A stretch of 64,000 nt of DNA from Hordeum vulgare subsp. vulgare (lineage: Eukaryota > Streptophyta > Magnoliopsida > Poales > Poaceae): assembly GCF_904849725.1 (NCBI RefSeq), contig NC_058518.1:503489225-503553224 (forward strand), read 5' to 3'. A program made the position numbers and the translations under genes. The notes beneath the pieces were generated by a model that was not told where the DNA came from, did not search any database, and saw nothing but the letters and a program-made list of their open reading frames with translations. Shown here piece after piece: positions 23,938-36,595 of this stretch. How positions within the stretch are numbered: position 1 is the stretch's first letter; each line of letters starts with the position of its first letter.

Positions 23938-26530
23938 ATAACAACCCCTGTAATGTTTAAAAAGGGTCTTCCGACGATGAAATCCATGGCATCTTCCTCG
24001 GGAATATCCAAGATAACAAAGTCTGTTAAGATAGTGGTGTTAGCAACCACAACAGGCACATCCTCACAAATGCCGATAGGGAAAGCAGTTGATTTGTCGG
24101 CCATTTGCAGAGAAATCTCAGTGGGTGTCAACTTATCCAACTCAAGTCTACGATAAAGAGAGAGCGGCATAACACTAACACCGGCTCCAAGGTCACAAAA
24201 GGCAGTTCTTACGTAGTTTCCTTTAATGGAACAAGGTATAGTGGGCACTCCGGGATCACCAAGTTTCTTAGGAGTTTCACCTTTGAAAGTGTAATTGGCA
24301 AGCATGGTGGAGATCTCAAGATTTGGTATCTTCCGTTTATTAGTCACGATATCTTTCACGTACTTGGCATACGGAGACATCTTGAGCATATCAATTAACC
24401 GCATCTGCAGAAAGATGGGTCTTATCATCTCAACGAAGCGCTCAAAATCCTCATCATCCTTTTTCTTGGATGGCTTAGGAGGAAAGGGCATAGATCTCTG
24501 AACCCATGGCTCCCTTTCTTTACCATGCTTCCTAGTAGTGAAGTCATTCTTATCGTATCTCTTAGGTTGTGGGTTATCAGGATTAACCGTAGGTTCAATC
24601 TCCACATCCTCATCATTGGTAGGTTGAGCGTCATTATGAACATCACTATCCATATTGTCACCAGGTTCATGTTCATCACCAGATTGTGTTTCTGCATCAG
24701 ACGCAGAAATATCATTAGGTTCTTCAGGTGTTATAGTATTTGGTGAACTGGCATGTAAGTTTCTATCATCCTTCTTCTTCTCCTTAGGATGACTGGGTGT
24801 ATCAGCATTGATTCCTTGAGAATCTTGATCAATTCTCTTAGGATGACCTTCAGGATACATAGGTTCCTGAGTCATTTTGCCTCCTCTAGTAATGACTCTG
24901 ACAAAGTTTTCATTTAATTCATTGAGCAAGTCATTCTGAGCGTTAAGTACTTGTTCTACCTGAGTAGTAATCATAGAGGCATGTTACTCAGAAGCTTCAG
25001 ATCATTGACATTTCTGTCTACACAAGCACTTAAATGGCTAAGCATACGAGTACTTTGTTCCAAATGTCTGCTAACATAATCATTGAAACTCTGTTGTTTG
25101 GCAACAAAGTTGTCAAATTCATCAAAGCATAGGCTAGCAGGTATGTCGAAAGGAATATCACTCTTATCAAACCTACGCAGAGAATTCACTTCTACTACCT
25201 GTATCGGGTTATCGAGACCATGGATCTCTTCGTTAGGTGGTAGATTTTTGACATCTTCAGATCTAATGCCTTTCTCTTGCATAGATTTCTTGGCTTCTTG
25301 CATATCTTCTGGACTGAGGAATAGAATACCTCTTTTCTTCGGAGTTGGATTAGGAGGTAGTTCGGGAATAGTCCAAGCATTATCGTTGATCAAGATGTTA
25401 TTCAGTAGGGTCTCAACTTGTTCTACAGTTCGTTCCCTAAAAACACAACCGGCACAACTATCTTGGTGGTCTCTAGAGGCATCGGTAAGTCCGTTATAGA
25501 GGATATCAAGTATCTGGTTCTTCTTAAGAGGGTGATCAGGCAAAGCATTTTGTAGCTAGACGAGCCTCCCCCAAGCTTGTGGGAGACTCTCTTCTTGGAG
25601 TTGAGCAAAGTTGTATATTTCCTGCAAGGCAACTTGCTTCTTATGGGCAGGGAAATATTTCTCACAGAAGTAATAGACCATCTCCTGGGGACTACTCACA
25701 CATCTAGGAGCAAGAGAGGTGAACCAGGCTTTAACGTCATCCCTTAGAGAGAAAGGAAACAGCTTAAGGATATAGTAGTGGCGGATCTTCTCCTCATTAG
25801 TGAAAAGGGTGGCTATATCGTGTAGTTTGGCAAGATGGGCTACGACTGTCTCAGACTCATAACCGTGAAAAGGATCAGATTCGACTAGAGAGATTATCTC
25901 AGGATCGAAAGAGAATTCATAATCCTTATCGGTGATAAAGATAGGTGAAGTGGCAAACTTCGGGTCGTATTTCATCCTAGCTTTCAGAGATTTTTCCTTC
26001 CACTTGAGAAGTAATTTCTCAGCGTCATAGGCATCCTGACACGCAAGAAAATCCTCAGCTATCTCTCCCTCCATAACGTAACCCTCAGGTATATCAGGCA
26101 ATTCATATCTAGGAGAGCTAGATCTAGCAGGAGCAAAAGCAGGTTCTATCTCAATAGTATCGACAGTTTCAGAAGCATCACGAGCATTGGCAGTAACTCT
26201 AGCAATATGAGCATCTAGGAATACCCCCAGTGGAACATGAGGCAAAGTAGTATCTCTAGTAGTATCAGGCATAGCATCATCAGGCAAAATAGCATCTCTA
26301 GCAGTATCAGGCAAAGCAGTATCCGGAATAGTATCAAGCATAGCATCTCTAGCAGTAGCATCATAAGCATCATCAAGCACATGCGACATATCAAGATTTC
26401 TAGCAGGAGGTGGTGTCGCAAACTTACTCATAACTGAAGGTGAATCAAGTGCAGAGCTAGATGGAAATTCCTTACCTCCCCTCGTAGTTGAGGGCAAGAC
26501 TTTGGTTTTTGGATCCTTCAGATTCTTCAT
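23938..26530 (-). pseudogene. Athila gag-protease, copy B (truncated by copia-1)
   Basis: From an ATG at 26530 the minus-strand frame gives 324 residues to a TAG at 25556-25558 (QAWGRLV then stop). The same frame then continues as LQNALPDHPLKKNQ through 24971. A second frame starts at 24974 in an ATGA overlap and runs through RSMPFPPKPSKKKDDEDFER and the aspartic protease motif CDLGAGVSVMPLS (near 24200) to GRPFLN. There the copia-1 LTR breaks it at 23938. The 324-residue part is identical to copy C. It would make virus-like-particle protein and protease in an intact relative; here it is broken. Confidence 0.9.
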
Positions 26531-26603
26531 AGTGATCAGCAGATATAAATCCCAAGTGACTCAGAGAATATAGCAATACCTCCCCGGCAACGGCGCAGAA
26601 AAA

Positions 26604-28298
26604 TGCTAACTGGCACTCTCTCGTAATAGCTAGACGAATGCTGATTCTGTGACAACAAACATTCCCCTGCAACGGCACCAGAAGAATGCTTCTAGCACTC
26701 CCCGGCAACGAAACTATAAGAATGTTGTTGATGGCCCACCAGTGTGTGGGTTCGCAGCAGTTTTCGAGGGTAGAGTATTCGACCCAAATTTGTTGATCGC
26801 CTATAGGAGGTGAGAGGATACTCTCAAGTATTAGGAGCTGAATGTGTCATATTCAACCACACCTGAAAAATTAGTATCTGCAAGCAAAGTAGTAACAGCA
26901 AAGTAGTATGATAACAACGGTGTCAGAAACGGTGTGTTTACACGGCAGACTATTTCTAACGGTTGTATCAATGGCGCCAAGTTGCCTCATTGACGGAAAT
27001 TGTTAGTCCCCGTCAACGACCAGCGAATCAAGAGTGTAGCAGGAAGCAACAGTGTAACGAGTAATAGCAGTGGCAAGGAACAACAGTAGTGACAGTAGTA
27101 GCAAGCGACAGTAGTAGCAACAGTAGCAGGACAGCAAGACAAGTAACAGCAGCAGAGCAAGACAAGTAACAGCAGCAGTAGGACAAACTCGTAGATAATG
27201 GGTCGGTGATTTGTTTGGATGATATTCATCATGCAACAGTTATAACACGGAGAGATATGTGGCTAGCTCCCGTTCGTCAATGTGATGTAGGCATGCATTT
27301 CGTGTGTCGTCATACGTGCTTAGGGAAAAGAACTTGCATGACATCTATTGTCCATCCCTCCCATGGAAGCGGAGTCCAAAAGGAAACTACGGCATATTAA
27401 GGTTCTCCTTTTAATAAAGAATCAGACCAACGCATTAGCACTTGGTGAACACATGAACTCCTCAAACTATGGTCTTCACCGGGAGTGGTTCCGGTTATTG
27501 TCACTCCGGGGTTGCCTGATCATAACACATAGTAGGTAACTACAACTTGCAAGATCGGATCTAAAACACACATATACTGGTGACAACATAATAATTCCAG
27601 ATCTGAAATCATGGCACTCGGGCCCTAGTGACAAGTATTAAGCATGGCAAAGTAGTAGCAACATCAATCTCATAACATAGTGGATACTAGGGATCAATCC
27701 CCATCAAAACTAACTCGATTACACGATAGATCTCATCCTACTCATCACCGCCCAGCGAGCCTACGAATAGATTACTCACGAACGACGAAGAGCTTCATGG
27801 AATTGGAGACGGAAGAAGGTTGATGATGACGATGGCGACGATTTCCCCTCTCCGGAGCCCAAAACGGACTCCAGATCTTCCCTCTAGATGAAGAACACAT
27901 TGTGGCGGCGCCTCCGTATCGCAAACGCGACGAAATCTTCTCTTTTTATTTTTTCTGGGATAAAAGTGAACTTATAGAGCTGAGATTGGGGGCGGCAGAG
28001 CCATGTGGGCCCCACAAGCTTGCCCACCGCCACCAGGGGGTGGCGGTGGCAGGGCTTGTGGCCCACTGGACCACCCCCTCAGGTGGATCTTTGCGCAGGT
28101 ATTTTTCATATTTTCCAAAAATGTTCCCCGTAAATTTTGAGGATGTTCTGAGAACTTTGATTTCTGCACAAAAATAACACCAAGACAATTCTACTGAAAC
28201 CAACGCCAGTCCAGGTTAATTCCATTCAAATCATGCAAATTAGAGTCCAAAACAAGGGCAAAAGAGTTTCGAAAAGCAGATACGATGGAGACGTATCA
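26604..28298 (-). repeat. Athila LTR3 (1.70 kb)
   Basis: TGCTAACTGGCAC at the left and GAGACGTATCA at the right. The primer-binding region (26580-26597) is on its left and the polypurine tract complement ACTCCCCCAATC (28299-28310) on its right. Trinucleotide-like AGC/AGT runs at 27050-27180 explain the leucine- and cysteine-rich open frames there. It matches LTR4 with a constant 8375-bp offset over the first 800 bp. Confidence 0.95.
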
Positions 28299-30149
28299 AC
28301 TCCCCCAATCTTAAAACCTTGCTTGTCCTCAAGCAACTCAGTTGACAAACTGAGAGAGAAAGAAATTTTTTGACAAACTTTGTTTGATCTTGTTGTTGCA
28401 ACTATGTCTAACTCATAACCAGAATTTCAGCAAGATCACAAGTTAACCACATAAGCAAGTGACACAAAGGTCTCACGGTAAACTAATATCAATGGCATAA
28501 TCAGCTAACGAGCAAATAATAATGAGTTTCAAATACCAACACTTCAATCAAAACAAGCATGAAGCAATATGAATAGGTGGTATCTCGCTAGCTCTTTCTG
28601 AGACCGCAAAACATAAATGCAGAGCACTTTCAAAGATCAAGGGCTGACTAAACATTGTAATTCATAGCAACAAGATCCAGTCATAGTCATACTCAATATC
28701 AATCAAAAGCAAAGCATAAAAATGACAGAGGTGCTCTCTAATTGGTGCTTATATAAGAGAAGGATGACTCGACAGGAAAATAAATAGACATGCCCTTCGC
28801 AGAGGGAAGCATTGATTTGCAGAGGTGCCAGAGCTCAAGCTTTGAAAATAGAGATAATAATTTTGGGTGGCATTCTTTCATTGTCAATGCAATGACCAAG
28901 AGTTCTCAATATCTTCCATGCTACTCATGCTATAGGCGGTTCCCAAACAGAAAAGTAAAGATTTAACTCCCCCTTCACCAATCAATCACACTCCACGGCT
29001 AGCCGAATCCTCGGGTACCGTCCATACTAACATCAATCCGGGGGGAGTCTTGTTTTACAGTTATGTTTTCGATTTAAGCGTGGAACTGGGCATTCCAATT
29101 ACCGGCCCCTTTCTCGCGAATGACAGTGAATAAACACATGTCGAGGATAACACTCCTAGCATGGAAGATACCAATAGCCCCCTGTCACCACATGAGCGGT
29201 TCGGGCATGCAAAACAGATTATTTCTTGAAGGTTTAGAGAGTGACACATGCAAATTTACTTGGAACGACATGTAAATACCGTAAATAGGTAGGTATGGTG
29301 GACTCTCATGGAAAAACTTTTGGGTTTATGGGACTGGATGCACAAGGAGTATTCCGCATAGTACAAGTGAAGGCTAACAAAAAACTGGGATGCAACCAAC
29401 TAGAGAGCGACAACAGTCATCAAGATGCAATGAGTTTGATTAACATTGAATGCAAGCATGAACAAGATATAGATCACCATGAACACGAACATCATAGAGG
29501 CTATGTTGGTTTTGTTTCAACTACATGCATGAACATGCGCCAAGTCAAGCCACTTGAATCATTCAAAGGAGAATACCATCCTATCATACTACATCATGGT
29601 CATCTCAAAATCTATGTTGGCATTCAAGACAAACCATTATAAGCTCCTAGCTAATTAAGCATGGCATCAGAAACTATGATCTCTAAGTTGTCATTGCAAA
29701 CATGGTTCTCTCACAACAAAGCTGAATCTGGCTCGACAAGCTAGTCATATTTACAAAAACAAAATAGATAGAGTTCATACGAGCTTTTCAGTCTCAGTCA
29801 CTTCATCATACATCATCATTATTGCCTTTCACTTGCATGATCGAACGATGTGAACAATAATAAGAGCATTGAACTAAGCTGAATCTGCAGGCAAACACAA
29901 AGGAGAAGACAAAGTAATATGGCTCTTTGAAAGCTAAACACGTATGCACGCAAGAGCCACTAAACATTGTAACCAATATCTTCTACCTTGACCCAAAGAA
30001 AAAGAAAACTATTTACATGTGAAATCTCCCAACAAGCAAAAGAATAAAGAAAAATCTTTTTGGGTTTTCTCAAAAGGACACAAAACAAGAAAACAAGAAA
30101 ACAAAAATAAGCTAGCATGGATAATACAGTGGCAAAGTGTGAACACCGG
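28299..30149 (-). other. Athila 3' non-coding interior, unit 3
   Basis: Sequence between the LTR3 polypurine tract and the end of the env-like frame. The first 850 bp match unit 2 (16470-17315). An open frame of 115 codons at 29295-29642 runs antisense to the element and has no recognisable motif, so it is not called. Confidence 0.75.
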
Positions 30150-31302
30150 CTAACAAAGTGAAAGCATAAGCATGAATGTAAAGTCGGTGAGAACACGTAC
30201 TTCCCCAAGCTTAGGCTTTTGGCCTATCTTGGTATACTTCCATGGTGGGAAATAACCAGCTCGAGGATACTCCGGAACAGACTGTGGATGCCACTGCTGT
30301 GTGAGCTCCTCTCGCTCCCACTGATAAACTGGCGTCTGGTACTCGACTGGTGGCTCGGGCACGGGCACCTGTGGTTGGGCCAAGCCCCAATATGTGTAGA
30401 TGTCCGAGGGCATAATAGTGTACCTGCGTGCATGAAGATCGAACAAAGAAGGAGCAGGCAGAGTAATAGTCTCTCGAGTACCCTGACTAAATACCAGGTT
30501 ATAAATCATTCGTCTACTAGCATCTCTATCCAGAAAATCATGGCGAACCATGCTGTCATAATCCAGATATTTCTCGGGGAGAAGCATCTCTCCTTCCTCT
30601 CCCAGTCTAATGGGTATCTCAAAGTGTCTGGCAAGACGGGTAGCGTAGATACCTCCATAGACGACACACTTGGGAAGGGTTGGTGTTCAACCGCTGGGCC
30701 ACTATAGCACCTAGGCTATAAGCCTTATCGTTATAAAGGCCTTCGCGCAAAACCGCAAGGTCTGGAGAACTAAGTGATCCAGCCTTCCCACGGCCAATCA
30801 AACATTTTCCCACAAATAGTGAGAAGTACCGAAGCACAGGAAAATGTATGCTAGCAATTCTAGCGCGAGACACTCCTCTCTCCTCTCCAACAACAATAGT
30901 ACCAATGAAATCCTTCAAGTCCCATGGACGAGGGTCACAGATATCCCCAACATAAGGCAATTTGCATACATTGCAAAAATCCTGTAGTGTCATGCACTGG
31001 GGAACATCGTATATCATGAACTCAACCATGGGAGGATTCTTCCTCGGATAAAAGTTGAAGCTTTGAACAAAAATATTGGTGAGGAGGAGGTATTGTGAGC
31101 ACTTATGTGCAACGAACGCAGTAAGACCTGCGTTCTCCACCAAGTAATAAAAGTCTTCATAAAGCCTAGCGGTGCGCAAAAATCCATCACGTAGCCACTC
31201 GCACGCTCAAACTTCTGTGACTCGAGGGACTACGTACTTGGGGTGGTTCTTCTCATCCTCCTTGGGGTTACGGCTCGAGGAGCCTCTCAAGAACGTCCTC
31301 AT
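30150..31302 (-). pseudogene. Athila env-like (ATHILA ORF-1 type) frame, broken
   Basis: The frame starts with MRTFLRGSSSRNPKEDEK at 31302. It meets a TGA near 31208 (TEV, stop, ACEWLRDGF), continues through EDFYYLVENAGLTAFVAHKC and PRPWDLKDFIGTIVVGEERG, and shifts frame near 30690. The other frame then carries GGIYATRLARHFEIPIRLGE into MLLPEKYLDYDSMVRHDFLD. It ends in a proline-rich tail with WEREELTQQW near 30300. This kind of frame lies downstream of pol in grass Athila elements and resembles the ATHILA ORF-1 family. Its function is unknown. Both the stop and the frameshift make it non-coding here. Length would be about 380 residues. Confidence 0.8.
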
Positions 31303-32101
31303 CTTTTCCTTTTTCTAGCTCTGAAAATTTCTGAAATTTTTGGAGACTTCGAAAGAAAAGTGAATAAAGATTAACCCAACTTGTAGCAACTACTCCTACT
31401 AGTGCCTAGAGACCATATCACGCGCTAAAACTACTTGGGACCAGCTAAAATCAACCTTTCTAGCTCAAGAATAGGGCCACCAAGGTAGCAGGAATACGCG
31501 AAGGATAAAGCACTAGAGCAAAAACTTATTAGACCAATGAAGGAGTCACTTACCAAGGAGTAATTTCCCCAAAAAGGTTTGGAGAATGGTGCTTTGAGCA
31601 AGGAGATCAAAAATCACAGCCAAATGAGCAAGAACACGGGTTTGAGCTGCGAAACAATTTTTTCTGGAGGTGGAAGAAGAGGCTAGGAGCTGGAATGAGT
31701 GGAGGGCGTCCCTGTGGGCCCCACAAGCTTGCTAGCCGCCACCAGGGGGGTGGCAGTGGTAGGGCTTGTGGCCCACTGGTCTGGCCCCCAGGCTAGCTCT
31801 CAGGCCGAGTAATTTTCAAATATTCCAGAAAAAATCATACTAAATTTTCAGGACCATCGGAGAACTTTTATTTTCGAGGTATTTTTCTCCGGGATGCTAA
31901 AACAGAAAACAGGAAAAACTAAACTAAACCTATCATTTTTCTTCTAAGCAATAGAAAATGAAAGCTCAAAATAGAGGTACGTGACTCTTTGATTCATCCA
32001 TTTCATGGTCATCGAAAGAAATCCGTCAATGGGGTTGATCAACTCCTCATGACAAAACCTTCTCGAATCGCAAGACAGAACGGAGAATTTTCGAATAGCC
32101 A
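31303..32101 (-). other. Athila interior spacer where pol would be expected
   Basis: The 0.8 kb between the protease frame and the env-like frame contains no reverse transcriptase, RNase H or integrase motif on either strand. A segment at 31690-31920 (GGGCCCCACAAGCTTGC, GCCACCAGGGGGGTGGC, CCAGAAAAAATC) resembles part of the LTR (28005-28160). LTR-like sequence may therefore have been captured when pol was lost. Inference. Confidence 0.6.
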
Positions 32102-34905
32102 CTAAGTCACCTCAATGGGGATATGTATCTCCCCAACACGCAAATCATACTTCATCTTGACATGAGGAATAGGGCATTCAAAGCTCCCAATAAGAATCGA
32201 TGAAGTCTTTTCGATAGCATTGATGCAATGTACTTGATACCGTTTCTTCGAAAAGTGCACTGTGTGCTCATTACCGTTGACATGGAAAGTGACATTGCCT
32301 TTGTTGCAATCTATAACAGCCGCTGTAGTGTTTAAAAAGGGTCTTCCGACGATGACAGCCATGGCATCTTCCTCGGGAATATCCAAGATAACAAAGTCTG
32401 TTAAGATAGTGGTGTTAGCAACCCCAACAGGCACATCCTCGCAAATGCCGATAGGGAAAGCAGTTTATTTGTCGGCCATTTGCAGAGAAATCTCAGTGGG
32501 TGTCAACTTATCCAACTCAAGTCTACGATAAAGAGAGAGCGACATAACACTAACACCGGCTCCAAGGTCACATAAGGCAGTTCTTACGTAGTTTCCTTTA
32601 ATGGAACAAGGTATAGTGGGCACTCCGGGATCACCAAGTTTCTTAGGAGTTTCACCTTTGAAAGTGTAATTGGCAAGCATGGTGGAGATCTCAAGATTTG
32701 GTATCTTCCGTTTATTAGTCACGATATCTTTCACGTACTTGGCATACGGAGACATCTTGAGCATATCAATTAACCGCATCTGCAGAAAGATGGGTCTTAT
32801 CATCTCAACGAAGCGCTCAAAATCCTCATCATCCTTTTTCTTGCATGGCTTAGGAGGAAAGGGCATAGATCTCTGAACCCATGGCTCCCTTTCTTTACCA
32901 TGCTTCCTAGTAGTGAAGTCATTCTTATCGTATCTCTTAGGTTGTGGGTTATCAGGATTAACCGTAGGTTCAATCTCCACATCCTCATCATTGGTAGGTT
33001 GAGCATCATTATGAACATCACTATCCATATTGTCACCAGGTTCATGTTCATCACCAGATTGTGTTTCTGCATCAGACGCAGAAATATCATTAGGTTCTTC
33101 AGGTGTTATAGTATTTGGTGAACTGGCATGTAAGTTTCTATCATCCTTCTTCTTCTCCTTAGGATGACTGGGTGTATCAGCATTGATTCCTTGAGAATCT
33201 TGATCAATTCTCTTAGGATGACCTTCAGGATACATAGGTTCCTGAGTCATTTTGCCTCCTCTAGTAATGACTCTGACAAAGTTGTCATTTAATTCATTGA
33301 GCAAGTCATTCTGAGCGTTAAGTACTTGTTCTACCTGAGTAGTAATCATAGAGGCATGTTACTCAGAAGCTTCAGATCATTGACATTTCTGTCTACACAA
33401 GCACTTAAATGGCTAAGCATACGAGTACTTTGTTCCAAATGTCTGCTAACATAATCATTGAAACTCTGTTGTTTGGCAACAAAGTTGTCAAATTCATCAA
33501 AGCATAGGCTAGCAGGTATGTCGAAAGGAATATCACTCTTATCAAACCTACGCAGAGAATTCACTTCTACTACCTGTATCGGGTTATCGAGACCATGGAT
33601 CTCTTCGTTAGGTGGTAGATTTTTGACATCTTCAGATCTAATGCCTTTCTCTTGCATAGATTTCTTGGCTTCTTGCATATCTTCTGGACTGAGGAATAGA
33701 ATACCTCTTTTCTTCGGAGTTGGATTAGGAGGTAGTTCGGGAATAGTCCAAGCATTATCGTTGATCAAGATGTTATTCAGTAGGGTCTCAACTTGTTCTA
33801 CAGTTCGTTCCCTAAAAACACAACCGGCACAACTATCTTGGTGGTCTCTAGAGGCATCGGTAAGTCCGTTATAGAGGATATCAAGTATCTGGTTCTTCTT
33901 AAGAGGGTGATCAGGCAAAGCATTTTGTAGCTAGACGAGCCTCCCCCAAGCTTGTGGGAGACTCTCTTCTTGGAGTTGAGCAAAGTTGTATATTTCCTGC
34001 AAGGCAACTTGCTTCTTATGGGCAGGGAAATATTTCTCACAGAAGTAATAGACCATCTCCTGGGGACTACTCACACATCTAGGAGCAAGAGAGGTGAACC
34101 AGGCTTTAACGTCATCCCTTAGAGAGAAAGGAAACAGCTTAAGGATATAGTAGTGGCGGATCTTCTCCTCATTAGTGAAAAGGGTGGCTATATCGTGTAG
34201 TTTGGCAAGATGGGCTACGACTGTCTCAGACTCATAACCGTGAAAAGGATCAGATTCGACTAGAGAGATTATCTCAGGATCGAAAGAGAATTCATAATCC
34301 TTATCGGTGATAAAGATAGGTGAAGTGGCAAACTTCGGGTCGTATTTCATCCTAGCTTTCAGAGATTTTTCCTTCCACTTGAGAAGTAATTTCTCAGCGT
34401 CATAGGCATCCTGACACGCAAGAAAATCCTCAGCTATCTCTCCCTCCATAACGTAACCCTCAGGTATATCAGGCAATTCATATCTAGGAGAGCTAGATCT
34501 AGCAGGAGCAAAAGCAGGTTCTATCTCAATAGTATCGACAGTTTCAGAAGCATCACGAGCATTGGCAGTAACTCTAGCAATATGAGCATCTAGGAATACC
34601 CCCAGTGGAACATGAGGCAAAGTAGTATCTCTAGTAGTATCAGGCATAGCATCATCAGGCAAAATAGCATCTCTAGCAGTATCAGGCAAAGCAGTATCCG
34701 GAATAGTATCAAGCATAGCATCTCTAGCAGTAGCATCATAAGCATCATCAAGCACATGCGACATATCAAGATTTCTAGCAGGAGGTGGTGTCGCAAACTT
34801 ACTCATAACTGAAGGTGAATCAAGTGCAGAGCTAGATGGAAATTCCTTACCTCCCCTCGTAGTTGAGGGCAAGACTTTGGTTTTTGGATCCTTCAGATTC
34901 TTCAT
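32102..34905 (-). pseudogene. Athila gag-protease, copy C
   Basis: It has the same organisation as copy B, offset by exactly 8375 bp. Gag runs from ATG 34905 to TAG at 33931-33933. The frame continues as PDHPLKKNQ to 33346, then an ATGA overlap starts MITTQVEQVLNAQ at 33349. The aspartic protease motif CDLGAGVSVM lies near 32572. A private nonsense change (ADK then TAA where copy B has TCA) lies at about 32468-32470. After it, 110 residues including VGRPFLNTTAAVIDCNKGN run to the stop at 32102. The C-terminal end retains the protease region that copia-1 removed from copy B. Broken in at least three places. Confidence 0.9.
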
Positions 34906-34978
34906 AGTGATCAGCAGATATAAATCCCAAGTGACTCAGAGAATATAGCAATACCTCCCCGGCAACGGCGCAGAAAAA

Positions 34979-36590
34979 TGCTAACTGGCACTCTCTCGTA
35001 ATAGCTAGACGAATGCTGATTCTGTGACAACAAACATTCCCCTGCAACGGCACCAGAAGAATGCTTCTAGCACTCCCCGGCAACGAAACTATAAGAATGT
35101 TGTTGATGGCCCACCAGTGTGTGGGTTCGCAGCAGTTTTCGAGGGTAGAGTATTCGACCCAAATTTGTTGATCGCCTATAGGAGGTGAGAGGATACTCTC
35201 AAGTATTAGGAGCTGAATGTGTCATATTCAACCACACCTGAAAGATTAGTATCTGCAAGCAAAGTAGTAACAACAAAGTAGTATCATAACAACGGTGTCA
35301 GAAACGGTGTGTTTACACGGCAGACTATTTCTAACGGTTGTATCAATGGCGCCAAGTTGCCTCATTGACGGAAATTGTTAGTCCCCGTCAACGACCAGCG
35401 AATCAAGAGTGTAGCAGGAAGCAACAGTGTAACGAGTAATAGCAGTGGCAAGGAACAACAATAGTGACAGTAGTAGAAAGCGACAGTAGTAGCAACAGTA
35501 GCAGCACAGCAAGACAAGTAATAGCAACAGAGCAAGACAAGTAACAACAGCAGTAGGACAAACTCGTAGATAATGGGTCGGTGATTTGTTTGGATGATAT
35601 TCATCATGCAACAGTTATAACACGGAGAGATATGTGGCTAGCTCCCGTTCGTCAATGTGATGTAGGCATGCATTTCGTGTGTCGTCATACGTGCTTAGGG
35701 AAAAGAACTTGCATGACATCTATTGTCCATCCCTCCAATGGAAGCGGAGTCCAAAAGGAAACTACGACATATTAAGGTTCTCCTTTTAATAAAGAACCGG
35801 ACCAACGCATTAGCACTTGGTGAACACATGAACTCCTCAAACTATGGTCATCACCGGGAGTGGTTCCGGTTATTGTCACTCCGGGGTTGCCTGATCATAA
35901 CACATAGTAGGTAACTACAACTTGCAAGATCGGATCTAAAACACACATATACTGGTGACAACATAATAATTCCAGATCTGAAATCATGGCACTCAGGCCC
36001 TAGTGACTAGCATTAAGCATGGAAGAGTAGTAGCAACATCAATCTCATAACATAGTGGATACTAGGGATCAATCCCCATCAAAACTAACTCGATTACATG
36101 ATAGATCTCATCCTACTCATCACCGTCCAGCAAGCCTACGAATAGATTACTCACGAACGACGAAGAGCTTCATGGAATTGGAGAGGGAAGAAGGTTCATG
36201 ATGATGATGGCGGGAAGAAGGTTGAAATCTTCTCTTTTTATTTTTTCTGGGACGAAAGTGAACTTATAGAGCTGAGATTGGGGGCGGCAGAGCCACGTGG
36301 GCCCCACAAGCTTGCCCACCGCCACCAGGGGGTGGCGGTGGTAGGGCTTGTAGCCCACTGGACCACCCCCTCAAGTGGATCTTTGCGCAGGTATTTTTCA
36401 TATTTTCCAAAAATGTTCCCCGTAAATTTTCAGGATGTTCTGAGAACTTTGATTTCTACACAAAAATAACACCAAGGCAATTCTGCTGAAAACAGCGTCA
36501 GTCGAGGTTAGTTCCATTCAAATCATGCAAATTAGAGTCCAAAACAAGGGCAAAAGAGTTTGGAAAAGTAGATATGATGGAGACGTATCA
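34979..36590 (-). repeat. Athila LTR4 (5' LTR, 1.61 kb)
   Basis: TGCTAACTGGCAC to GAGACGTATCA, followed directly by the target duplication ATAAG (36591-36595). About 80 bp present in LTR2 and LTR3 (the GCGACGATTTCCCCTCTCCGG part) are missing near 36210-36225. Otherwise it tracks LTR3. Confidence 0.95.
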
Positions 36591-36595
36591 ATAAG

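Larger units (their letters stand above)
12699..36590 (-). mobile_element. Athila-lineage gypsy composite with four LTRs
   Basis: One 5-bp duplication, ATAAG, flanks the whole block (12694-12698 and 36591-36595). In plus order it holds LTR1 (partial), a gag fragment, LTR2, a 3' interior fragment, copia-1, gag-protease, LTR3, an interior with env-like and gag-protease frames, and LTR4. All parts are minus-strand. A single target duplication around four LTRs implies one insertion followed by unequal exchange or tandem amplification and later deletions. No reverse transcriptase, RNase H or integrase frame is present, so the family copy is non-autonomous. It resembles the Sabrina/WHAM/Derami group; the exact family is not certain. 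Confidence 0.9.

Noticed and set aside
23403..24974. A 523-residue open frame
   Set aside because: It is a chimera: Athila gag-protease runs by chance into the copia-1 LTR at 23937. It is not a gene as such.
29295..29642. 115-codon histidine-containing open frame
   Set aside because: Antisense to the Athila interior; no domain, and non-coding in the equivalent region of the family.
30219..30707. 162-codon plus-strand frame
   Set aside because: Shadow of the env-like frame on the other strand.
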